The notes under the pieces: generated by a model | Told to the model about the DNA's origin: nothing | What the model saw: only the letters and a program-made list of their open reading frames with translations | Databases searched by the model: none | NCBI GenBank assembly: GCA_022361095.1 | Contig: JAKSBO010000538.1 | Coordinates: 1 to 8,967 of the forward strand | DNA: 8,967 nucleotides | Direction of reading: 5' to 3' | Source of the DNA: Desulfobacterales bacterium | Lineage (GTDB): Bacteria > Desulfobacterota > Desulfobacteria > Desulfobacterales > Desulfobacteraceae | In this document: positions 1-7,392 of the stretch, piece by piece | Layout of the letters: each line of letters starts with the position of its first letter | How positions within the stretch are numbered: the stretch's first letter is position 1 | Program-made: the position numbers and the translations under genes

Positions 1-171
1 ATCAGGGAAACCCTTAATTTTTGAGTATTTTTTACATGTGATGGCCCAGACCGGGCCGATGACTGGCCGGGCTGGTCCGGGACCGGTACCAAAGGCGGAA
101 GGATGCGCCGGAGTTGATCATGGAACTTTTACCCTGTCATAAACCAGGCCGAAAGGCCTTTTTCCATTTTG
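1..171. other. Intergenic region downstream of the operon, no convincing gene
   Basis: The stretch between the activase stop codon and the window edge holds no convincing minus-strand gene: the only ATG-started frames there are about 29 residues or shorter and lack good ribosome binding sites. It contains a hairpin with a T-run (146-163), listed separately. One plus-strand frame is open from the window edge to a TAA at 140-142, just before that hairpin, so the last codons of a convergent gene from the left cannot be excluded. The region is GC-rich between about 45 and 115, with short dyads such as GGTCCGGGACC at 74-84. Confidence 0.5.
146..163 (+). terminator. Short hairpin with T-run, best read as a plus-strand terminator
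   Basis: AGGCC (146-150), a GAAA loop (151-154) and GGCCT (155-159) form a 5-bp G/C-rich stem with a tetraloop, followed on the plus strand by a run of five T ending at 163. Read on the minus strand, as would suit the operon ending at 172, the same stem is followed only by GGTTTATG. It is therefore a poorer terminator in that direction, though it could still serve both. The T-run orientation hints at a convergent plus-strand gene to the left of the window. Confidence 0.45.
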
Positions 172-3100
172 TCATGGGAAGGACACCGGATTAAGATAGT
201 ATAAAAAATTGCGCAGCAGCTCCTTGTTTGTATTATGATCGCTGCCGTCAAAGAACAGGTTAAGCACAGGAACCGGGCCGGGATTTGATTCGCCAAGCTG
301 TCTTGTAATAATGCCTGTATTTTCATAGGCTGATCCTATTTCAAGGATACCGTGGGGGGTGGTCCGTGTGAAACGTTTGGCCAGGCGGTACCGGCCGTTG
401 CTTCCGCTGAAATAGGGCAGGATTTTGTCTGCCCCGGGCTTCAGTAACCCGGGATCGGGTTCAAAGGCGCCTGCCCTCTTTAATGCATGGGCTACCTTCA
501 TCAGCAGTTGACGGCACAGGTCAAGATTTTTTTTAATTACAGGGTCCTTTTTGCGCAGGTTCCAGTCTTCCCAGAGCAGATAAAGCACTTCGGACAGGGG
601 CTGACGGCAGATCCGTGCCGGAACGTTATCCATAAAAAACTGATGATTGAAGGGATTGAAGACCACGGCGGGTTCGCCTGTGACCAGAAGTGTTAAATCA
701 TCCGGATTTACGGTTGCGGATGTACGGGTTGCAAGATCTATCACTGCATCGGCATTCAGATGGTTTATCGATGTAATCACCTGTTCCAGTGTCTTTTGTT
801 GATTCTGGACCGGGCCGGCCAGAATAATGTCACCGGCCACCAGGGGCAGGAAAAAGCGGGAAAAAAAATCCGGGGCCAGAACCGCATCCTCTATAAAAGG
901 GGCATAAATACGGGTATCCGGAAAATCATCTCCAAGCAGGGAGGCAATAACCTGGGCATAGAGTCCCTCCACTTCCGCCCCTTCGGTCTGGGGGATGAGA
1001 ATGGCGCAGCTCTTTCCGTTCATGGCCTGCTTTTGGGTATCCCCCATGAGGCTGATAAAAGAGAGAGATTCTTTAGCGGCACTCAACCGCTTTCCCTGTT
1101 CAAGACTGCCGGCATCCGTCGGGGGCAGGGTACTGGCCCGGATGCCTTTGGTTTTCAGAACGGCACAGGCAATCTCAGAAAAGGGAAAAAAGGAGGGAAT
1201 GGCCAGGGGCCGGTCTTTGTCCAATGAGGCGTGCAGGCGGCCTGTCCTCTCCGGGAGTGTCTCTGGAACAGCTTTTTTGTCAAAACTCAACGCAAAGGCC
1301 TCCAGCCGGGTGATGATCCCCACCTTTGAGCTGTGCTCATCCACCTCCAGATGAAGAAAGGGCTTGCCGGCCATCTCCCTGCGGAAAAGATGGAGCAGGG
1401 CGGTGTCCGGACCACAGCCGTGGTTGGTCAGGTAGACGGCAAAAAGGTTAGGGGACTGCCGGATTTTTCTGGCACCGGCGAGAATGTGCTGGGCAAACGG
1501 CCAGTAGAGATTGGGATAATCATGGTTTATGCCGTCTTCTTCGACATCCAGAACAAAAAAGGGCATGACCCGGTACCCCATGGCAGAGAGATGTTTCGGC
1601 ACCGACATGTTCAGCACCGGATCATTTATGCCGTAGGGCCGGGTGATGATGACAAAAACAGGGACATCTGGGGGTATGGATGATAAAAAGGATTTGCCCA
1701 GCCGGACCAGGCTGCGGTTGTAATTCATAAAGGTAAAGGCGGCTTTCTGCATGGCCTTTATGGTGGAGAGTCTGGACTTGCCCAGGGTCTTTCCCAGGTC
1801 CAGGATGGTCTTGGCAATGTATTTGGTGCCGAACTTAAATGAGATCTGTGGGCTGAGAAGGGTGGGTTTTCCGTGTTCAAGGCCCAGGGCATGTTCGGTC
1901 AGTTTGGCTGCGGTTTGAAAATAGAGACATCCATAGTCCTGCCTTGACTTGGAGCCCGAATGTTTTACGGTGAATACCCGGGGCAGGAAAATATAGTCCA
2001 CCCCTTTTCGGCACAAATCCGCCACATGGCCGTTAACCAGTTTTACGGGGTAGCAGGTCTCTTCCAGAGCAGTTTGACCGGCTTTTTTTACCATGTCCCG
2101 ATCCGTGGGATCTGAAAGCAAAACATTGAAGCCAAGTGCTGTAAAAAACCGGTTGAACAGCACAAATAACTTGTGAAGAAACAAAACCCTGGGTATTCCG
2201 ATGGTCGGACGGCCGGGAAACCGGTTGGGTCTATAGCCTTCCAGAAACAGGTCCTGGGACCGGGACCAGATATCGGGCACGGTTTCCACAGCTTCGGAAC
2301 GGCTTTGTGTTTTATTCCGGGTATCCCTTGCACCACTTTGGGCAAATGCCCCGGTGCTACCGGATTCAAACCTGGATTGGGATAAAAGGGCCACCCCCAA
2401 AGCACCGGCCACGCTGAAATAAGGGGTGACGGTGACCGGGGTGCCCAAAAGGGCGCGGAAGGCATTGACAACGCCCTGGTTATGGGCGATGCCGCCCTGG
2501 AGAAAAATATGATCTCCCAGGGGCCGGTCTCCGACCACCCGGGTCAAGTAGTTGCGAACGATGCTGCAGGCCAGGCCTGCCACAATGTCGGCCTTGGCTT
2601 CTCCCCGGCCCAGGGCCTTGGAAAGCGCCCCTTCAATGAACACGGTGCAGCGCTCTCCCAGGTCCAGGGGAGATTGGGACTTGAGTGAAAGGGGGCCAAA
2701 GTCCCGGATATCCACCCCGATCTTTTGGGCCTGCTCTTCCAGAAAGGAGCCGGTGCCGGCCGCGCAGATTCGGTTCATTTCAAAATCTGTGACCACCTGG
2801 TTCCCAAGGCGGATAAATTTAGAGTCCTGGCCTCCGATTTCCAGGATGGTGTCGGCTTCCGGATGCTGGAACAGGGTGCCTTCGGCCTGGGCCGTAATTT
2901 CGTTGACCACCAGGTCCGCTCCGATGGATTTGCCGGCCAGATACCGCCCCGACCCGGTGACCCCGATGGACAGCAGGCAAAGATCTTCTCCCATCTGCTG
3001 TTTGAGATTTTCCATGCCCCGGCGTACCGTTTCCACCGGTTTGCCCCGGGTGCGCAGGTACTGCAGGTGCAATACCTGCCTGTCCGGGCTGATGAGCACA

Positions 3101-4140
3101 AGGTTGGTGGATGTGGAGCCCACGTCCACACCCAGGTGTCCTGCAACGGGCAGGATCACCGGTTTGACCGGGTGCAGGCCTTCCTGGTCTTTATTCCCGA
3201 AACCCGCCAGGGGCAGGGCGGTGCTCCAAGCTTTTGAGCCGCAACGCCCAATATGCCAACAACGGCAGATCCGGGACAAATCCAATGCCCGGGCCGCCGG
3301 AGGAACCGCCAGGGCGGCCCCCATGGCACCGGCATAGGTATATTCCGGTGCCATGAGAAAATCGTCTTCAGACAAATGAAAGGTTTTGGCCAGGGCCTGC
3401 CGTACCCCGTATATTTCCATAACCCGGCCGGTCAGGAAAACCGGCGGGGAAACCGGGTTAAGCTTGACCACATTGGCCTTGTAATTCCTGACCATGGCAT
3501 GAATCAGTCCCAGTAGAATATCCGGTGTTTGCGCCCCCTCCTGCTGAAAGTGGATCATGTCGGTTTTTGAGAACACCGAGCAGCGCCCGGCAATGGGCAG
3601 TACCTGTGTTGCCAGGCGCGTTTGCCCGGATAGTCCGGAAACCGGGATGTTAAGCCGCTGGGCCTGTTCCTCAAGAAAAGAGCCTGTGCCTGCCGAACAG
3701 CTTGAGTTAAAAAAGAATTTCACACCCAAGGAGCCTTTTGGGGAAAATCCCGTAATAAAGCTTGCACGGGATGCCCCAATGTCCATGATGCAGCCGGCGT
3801 CAGGTGCCATGGCAAGGCACCCCTCGACCGCTGCCGGCACCACGTCCGGCAGCAAAACATCTGGTTCCGGTGCCATGCCCCCAATTTGTTCCCGGCTGTC
3901 CGGATTTTCGGCCGCCATCTTTTTTATCTGTTCGGCAATGGGTTCGGCCAGGCTGCCGGTCATTCCCAGCCGGATCTTGGGGAATTTTGATGCGATTTCG
4001 GACAGCATGTTTTTCAGGCAGTCGTCAGGGGAGCCGGAATGTTTCTGAAATCGTGAACACACCCTGTTTTTATTCTTATCCAGGACCACCAGCTTGATGG
4101 CGCAGGTACCCATGTCAATTCCCAGGACAGGAAATGTCAT
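172..4140 (-). CDS. Giant acyl-CoA dehydratase activase-like protein: two BcrAD/BadFG ATPase domains fused to a dehydratase-like region
   Basis: This 1322-residue cytoplasmic protein has no signal peptide or membrane segment. The first ASKHA (BcrAD_BadFG, HgdC-like) domain covers about residues 5-280, with phosphate loop GIDMGTCAIKL (7-17) and cluster cysteines C148 (SCSAGTGSF) and C187 (GRCSVF). The second covers about 335-590, with GVDVGSTSTNLVL, IGGQDSKF, C459 (ICAAGTGSF), C498 (ERCTVF) and LQGGIAHNQG. The rest (about 644-1322) resembles DUF2229/COG3580 and COG3581, which are related to dehydratase subunits, with ETCYPVK (C696), NHGCGPD (C909) and LEVDEHSSKVGIITR. Members of the activase family hydrolyse ATP to push an electron from a [4Fe-4S] cluster held between two protomers onto a partner at very low potential. 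Here both protomers and a possible acceptor are in one chain, so internal electron transfer is an inference. The start is firm: SD AAGGAGG lies 7 nt upstream and overlaps the receptor stop codon, with a 12-bp gap. The real substrate is unknown for such fusions. Confidence 0.93.
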   Translation of the reverse strand: MTFPVLGIDMGTCAIKLVVLDKNKNRVCSRFQKHSGSPDDCLKNMLSEIASKFPKIRLGMTGSLAEPIAEQIKKMAAENPDSREQIGGMAPEPDVLLPDVVPAAVEGCLAMAPDAGCIMDIGASRASFITGFSPKGSLGVKFFFNSSCSAGTGSFLEEQAQRLNIPVSGLSGQTRLATQVLPIAGRCSVFSKTDMIHFQQEGAQTPDILLGLIHAMVRNYKANVVKLNPVSPPVFLTGRVMEIYGVRQALAKTFHLSEDDFLMAPEYTYAGAMGAALAVPPAARALDLSRICRCWHIGRCGSKAWSTALPLAGFGNKDQEGLHPVKPVILPVAGHLGVDVGSTSTNLVLISPDRQVLHLQYLRTRGKPVETVRRGMENLKQQMGEDLCLLSIGVTGSGRYLAGKSIGADLVVNEITAQAEGTLFQHPEADTILEIGGQDSKFIRLGNQVVTDFEMNRICAAGTGSFLEEQAQKIGVDIRDFGPLSLKSQSPLDLGERCTVFIEGALSKALGRGEAKADIVAGLACSIVRNYLTRVVGDRPLGDHIFLQGGIAHNQGVVNAFRALLGTPVTVTPYFSVAGALGVALLSQSRFESGSTGAFAQSGARDTRNKTQSRSEAVETVPDIWSRSQDLFLEGYRPNRFPGRPTIGIPRVLFLHKLFVLFNRFFTALGFNVLLSDPTDRDMVKKAGQTALEETCYPVKLVNGHVADLCRKGVDYIFLPRVFTVKHSGSKSRQDYGCLYFQTAAKLTEHALGLEHGKPTLLSPQISFKFGTKYIAKTILDLGKTLGKSRLSTIKAMQKAAFTFMNYNRSLVRLGKSFLSSIPPDVPVFVIITRPYGINDPVLNMSVPKHLSAMGYRVMPFFVLDVEEDGINHDYPNLYWPFAQHILAGARKIRQSPNLFAVYLTNHGCGPDTALLHLFRREMAGKPFLHLEVDEHSSKVGIITRLEAFALSFDKKAVPETLPERTGRLHASLDKDRPLAIPSFFPFSEIACAVLKTKGIRASTLPPTDAGSLEQGKRLSAAKESLSFISLMGDTQKQAMNGKSCAILIPQTEGAEVEGLYAQVIASLLGDDFPDTRIYAPFIEDAVLAPDFFSRFFLPLVAGDIILAGPVQNQQKTLEQVITSINHLNADAVIDLATRTSATVNPDDLTLLVTGEPAVVFNPFNHQFFMDNVPARICRQPLSEVLYLLWEDWNLRKKDPVIKKNLDLCRQLLMKVAHALKRAGAFEPDPGLLKPGADKILPYFSGSNGRYRLAKRFTRTTPHGILEIGSAYENTGIITRQLGESNPGPVPVLNLFFDGSDHNTNKELLRNFLYYLNPVSFP

Positions 4141-4147
4141 CTTTTAT

Positions 4148-4154
4148 CCTCCTT
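4148..4154 (-). promoter_or_regulatory. Strong Shine-Dalgarno of the activase gene
   Basis: AAGGAGG on the minus strand, 7 nt before the ATG at 4140, overlaps the TAA of the receptor gene (4155-4153). It fixes the activase start and supports translational coupling of the two genes. Confidence 0.85.
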
Positions 4155-6258
4155 AAAAATGAACACGCATACCCGCAAATATATAAGGCCCCATATTCGA
4201 CCCTAAAGACTTGTCCACGGATTCGCCGAAAATGTTATTCACGCCGCCGTATAGCTCGTACTGGTTTCGGGTGCCGAAAAGCTTGAGAAAACTGATATCC
4301 ACAAGTTCGTAGGCGTCTGCTTTATCTGTTTGGCTTTTATGCTGGCTGCCGATGTGCCGGGCTGTAAGTGAAAAGGAAAGTGTCCGGGCGGCCTGGTAGT
4401 TGACGCCCAGGGAAAGTGTCCGCTCGGGGTTGTAGAGCAGATCGTTTCCGGTTTCACCGTCTTCGGTGGAAAGCTCGGTCCAGGTGAAATCGGTGGTGAC
4501 CCCATGGCCGAAATCATATCCCAGGTTCAGTTCCAATCCTTTGATATCCACATCCTGCTTATTGACATAGGTCTGGTAATCGTCACTGCCGTCACCGTCT
4601 GCATCCACCCGTTGGATTTCAATTTTGTCGCTGACATCGTTGTAGAAAAGCACGATCTCGTAACTGAATCTTTGATAATTTCCGCCGATACCAAGCTCAT
4701 AGCTTCGCAGGAATTCAGGGTCCAGTTCGTGCACGGTTGTTTTGGTGCCGTAAACGGCTTCGGCCCCGATTCGCGGAATATCGCCCGGTGTCGGGGCAAC
4801 CACATAGAGCTCTGCCGTATCCGGTGCCCGATAGCCTTCGGCATAGTTCACGCGGACTTTGAGCATTGGGGAAAACTGTTTGACAAGTCCGGCTTTAAAG
4901 GTGGCTTTGTTTTCCGCATCGGACATATCGTCGTACCGGGCCCCAAAAATTGCATTGAGGCCCGGGGTAATCTGCCACTCATCCTGGAGATAAACCGCCT
5001 TGAACAATTGTGTGTCGTTTACAAACGCGTAACTTGCCGGGTCCGGGTTGATGGCGGCGGAATTTCTCGATATCTCCCGGTACTCGGCACCGCCCACCAG
5101 GAGATGGGCGGATGTTACTGCCCAGGTGGATTCCGCCTCGTATCCTGTGATATCCACATCCGCACTGAATTTGGTGTTCGTGGGTGCCGTAAAATTTTTT
5201 GCCCGGGTTTTGTTCCGCTTTTCATATTCCGACCGGTACACGCCTATCCGGCCGGTCAAGGTATCTGTGAATTTGTATTTGACCGAGGTGTTGGCATCCA
5301 GACGATTGTTGTCATCCTCGGAGTCCACCGGCGTATCCAGAACCATGACTGCGGACGGTGTCTGTCCGGGCCTTGCCTTTTTGAATCCGCCGGTGTAGGT
5401 GCCGTCCCGGTTCTCTTCAAAGTAGTTCAGGCCAAGCTGGGCATTCAGTCTCTCGGTCAGGTCGGCATCCAGGGATATGCCCGTGGAAAAAACTTCTGAT
5501 TCGTCGCGGTAGGTCACATCCCTGTTGCCGGTCTCTCCATGCTGGGGATCTGAAGTGACCGGCAGGCCGGTTTTAGGGTTCAGGGCTTTTGAAGAATAGG
5601 TTTCGGTTTCCCTGTAGGGCCTGGTTTTATTGTAGTTGGTATACAGGGTGATCCCAACTTTTCCCACCCGTCCCCAGGCATTGACACCGGCCTTGTATGA
5701 CTCCCCGTCCCCATGGTCATTCATCCCGGTGGAGAGATCCATGTCCATGGCGAACTTTTTTTGGCCGGCTTTTTTTGTGATAATGTTGATCACCCCGCCC
5801 AGGGCATCCGATCCGTAGAGGGTACTCATAGGTCCTTTCACGATTTCTATCCGTTCGATCATACCGGCCGGAATCCTGTCCAGCTCATAGGTGCTTTGGG
5901 TTTCCCCGGCCATACGTCTGCCGTCAATGAGCAGCAGGGTGCCGTTGCCCCCCATGCCCCGGATGGAGATGGTGCTCTTGGATTTAGCGCTTGAATGGGC
6001 AAACTGCCCGTACTGCAGGGTCAGCCCCGGGGTTTTTTCCATGATGTTCTTCAGGGTGGATGCGCCCATCAATTTGATATCTTCTTGGGTGATCACATCC
6101 ACCGACGCCGTGATCCCGTCAATATCCTTTGCCGTCTTTGTTGCGGTGATCACCAAAGAATCTTCCCGGACAATCTCTGTTTGCCGGGCCAACGCCGGAC
6201 CCGCAACCATGGCGATGATTACTGCCGCATAGAGGCAGGCCGTAATTTTTATTTTCAT
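4153..6258 (-). CDS. TonB-dependent outer-membrane receptor
   Basis: This 701-residue protein imports a scarce ligand across the outer membrane using energy passed from the inner membrane by TonB/ExbBD. It has a signal peptide (residues 1-24, cleavage likely after ALA), a TonB-box-like segment DSLVITATK (33-41), and a plug domain (about 45-165) with SIRGMGGNGTLLLIDGRR, then RIEIVKGPMSTLYGSDALGG and VINIITKK. A long alternating beta-barrel follows, ending in FAGMRVHF with the C-terminal Phe expected for barrel assembly. Length and layout fit the BtuB/CirA/FepA-like group. The ligand (ferric chelate, corrinoid, haem or other) cannot be read from the sequence, and no TonB, ExbB or ABC transporter gene is in the window, so those must be supplied elsewhere. 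The SD AAGGAGA lies 6 nt before the ATG, 12 bp after the cytochrome stop, which implies co-transcription. Finding such a receptor inside a redox operon is unusual. Confidence 0.95.
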   Translation of the reverse strand: MKIKITACLYAAVIIAMVAGPALARQTEIVREDSLVITATKTAKDIDGITASVDVITQEDIKLMGASTLKNIMEKTPGLTLQYGQFAHSSAKSKSTISIRGMGGNGTLLLIDGRRMAGETQSTYELDRIPAGMIERIEIVKGPMSTLYGSDALGGVINIITKKAGQKKFAMDMDLSTGMNDHGDGESYKAGVNAWGRVGKVGITLYTNYNKTRPYRETETYSSKALNPKTGLPVTSDPQHGETGNRDVTYRDESEVFSTGISLDADLTERLNAQLGLNYFEENRDGTYTGGFKKARPGQTPSAVMVLDTPVDSEDDNNRLDANTSVKYKFTDTLTGRIGVYRSEYEKRNKTRAKNFTAPTNTKFSADVDITGYEAESTWAVTSAHLLVGGAEYREISRNSAAINPDPASYAFVNDTQLFKAVYLQDEWQITPGLNAIFGARYDDMSDAENKATFKAGLVKQFSPMLKVRVNYAEGYRAPDTAELYVVAPTPGDIPRIGAEAVYGTKTTVHELDPEFLRSYELGIGGNYQRFSYEIVLFYNDVSDKIEIQRVDADGDGSDDYQTYVNKQDVDIKGLELNLGYDFGHGVTTDFTWTELSTEDGETGNDLLYNPERTLSLGVNYQAARTLSFSLTARHIGSQHKSQTDKADAYELVDISFLKLFGTRNQYELYGGVNNIFGESVDKSLGSNMGPYIFAGMRVHF

Positions 6259-6264
6259 CTGAAC

Positions 6265-6271
6265 TCTCCTT
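6265..6271 (-). promoter_or_regulatory. Shine-Dalgarno of the TonB-dependent receptor gene
   Basis: AAGGAGA on the minus strand, 6 nt before the ATG at 6258, touches the last base of the cytochrome stop codon (6273-6271). It supports the chosen start and coupling to the upstream gene. Confidence 0.8.
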
Positions 6272-7392
6272 TATCGCTTCTCATCTATAGTCATCTTTTC
6301 GGATTGCTGCTTTTGAACCGCCATTGTGGCCCGCTTGAAATGGATCAGCTCCAAAAGGACACCTTCGGGAGACTGATGAAATGCACTGATGTACATGCCC
6401 ATGCGCTGGGCGTGCATCTTGTCCCGGATCAGCCAGAAGTATTCCTTTTGATTCAAAACGCCTTGCGCTTTGAGCTTGTCGGCGGATTTAATAAATTCGG
6501 CCGCCAATTGATTGGCCTGGGCAACAATTTCGTCACAGGCGGACAGGTTTTCCCGGGCCCGGGACTTGGCGTGGCATTGGCTGCAGATCTCCACCATTTT
6601 ATCTCTATGTTCGGTCCATTGGGCCATGCTGGGCCTGAAACTGTCCGGGGCCAGAATCGGACCGAGCATTTCCACGGCCCCTTTGACGGTGTTCTGGGCA
6701 GCAGAATGCTGTGGATCGGGTTCTTCCCCCCGAACCCCAAAAAAGCCCCAACTGGTTTTGACCATGTGATCTCCTTCGGGCATATGGCAGGTCGCACATG
6801 TGGGAACATTACCGTCCAGCCCCCGGGAGCGGTACAAGGCGCCGTGCCTTGAATTCCCATAGGCTTCATACTGGGGATGATTGCCCATGTGGCAGGGAAG
6901 GCAGGCTTCGGGTTTGCGGGCTTCCCGGGCGGAGAACTTGTGGCTGCCGTGGCAGGCGTTGCACTGCCCCCCGTCCTTGCAGATGCTGTTGTGGCAGGTC
7001 GCGCATGATTTATCAAAAATACCCGGCGCATGGGCCTTGACCTTTTTACCCATGGCAGAGATGGAGAGCGCGGTTTCGGCTTTGCCGTGTTTGCCCATGG
7101 TAAACCGTTCTGCCTGGTGTGTGTGGCATGTCCCGCACACCTTGATACTCGGCATGACGGCCTTTTTTGAATCGGTTTCATTGGTGTGCGCCGAACCGTG
7201 GCACTGGGTGCAGTTCATACCGGATTCGGCCATGCCGGACAGCTCCCAGTCCGTAACCAGGGAGGGGTTGAGCCTCCGGTGACACTGAATGCATTCATGG
7301 GCTTCATTGGCCCGGGCAAAGGCCGCCTGTGTCCAAAGGGCAAGGAGTATTGCCGCCGGCATCCCGATTATAAAAAAATATTTTTTATCCAT
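6271..7392 (-). CDS. Periplasmic octaheme cytochrome c, hydroxylamine oxidoreductase (HAO)-like family
   Basis: This 373-residue exported protein has eight CxxCH haem sites, starting at residues 34, 61, 86, 130, 144, 164, 199 and 270. The signal peptide is residues 1-26 (AAFA then RANEA). HAO-family landmarks are visible: a closely spaced fourth and fifth site followed by SHKF, then ARKPEACLPCHMGNHPQYE and SRHG around the sixth, CATCHMPEGDH at the seventh, and CSQCHAKSRAR with a helical tail at the eighth. HAO oxidises hydroxylamine through a tyrosine-crosslinked haem P460; relatives lacking the tyrosine reduce nitrite or hydroxylamine to ammonia. Here the tail reads AFHQSPEGVLL, where I would expect that tyrosine, so a reductase is more likely (inference). 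It is shorter than typical HAO (about 500 residues or more). I chose the ATG at 7392 over 7440 because it gives a clean signal peptide and follows an AGGA motif. It overlaps the FmdE-like gene by 8 bp. No NapC-type quinol dehydrogenase is adjacent. Confidence 0.85.
   Translation of the reverse strand: MDKKYFFIIGMPAAILLALWTQAAFARANEAHECIQCHRRLNPSLVTDWELSGMAESGMNCTQCHGSAHTNETDSKKAVMPSIKVCGTCHTHQAERFTMGKHGKAETALSISAMGKKVKAHAPGIFDKSCATCHNSICKDGGQCNACHGSHKFSAREARKPEACLPCHMGNHPQYEAYGNSRHGALYRSRGLDGNVPTCATCHMPEGDHMVKTSWGFFGVRGEEPDPQHSAAQNTVKGAVEMLGPILAPDSFRPSMAQWTEHRDKMVEICSQCHAKSRARENLSACDEIVAQANQLAAEFIKSADKLKAQGVLNQKEYFWLIRDKMHAQRMGMYISAFHQSPEGVLLELIHFKRATMAVQKQQSEKMTIDEKR

Noticed and set aside
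32..121. Small minus-strand frame of 29 residues after the activase gene
   Set aside because: It has no well-spaced ribosome binding site, an Arg/Pro/Ser-rich product, and lies beyond a hairpin; not supportable as a gene.
2552..3337. Plus-strand open frame of 261 codons inside the activase gene
   Set aside because: It lies opposite the conserved second ATPase domain of the real gene, and its product is Arg/Pro/Ser-rich with no recognisable motif; it is an antisense shadow.
172..4140. Assignment as a benzoyl-CoA reductase or 2-hydroxyglutaryl-CoA dehydratase component
   Set aside because: No separate BcrB/BcrC or HgdA/HgdB subunits or acyl-CoA pathway genes are adjacent, and the fused layout belongs to a group of unknown substrate; only the activase-like chemistry is claimed.
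4504..5499. Plus-strand open frame of 331 codons opposite the TonB receptor
   Set aside because: The opposite strand encodes clear receptor barrel sequence with signal peptide, plug and C-terminal Phe; the plus product has no domain I recognise.
5995..6852. Plus-strand open frame of 285 codons spanning the receptor/cytochrome junction
   Set aside because: It crosses two well-supported minus-strand genes and their intergenic SD; its sequence shows no domain.
6271..7392. Octaheme tetrathionate reductase or NrfA-type assignment for the cytochrome
   Set aside because: Those families have a lysine-ligated CxxCK haem or five haems; all eight sites here are CxxCH and the surrounding motifs fit the HAO family.
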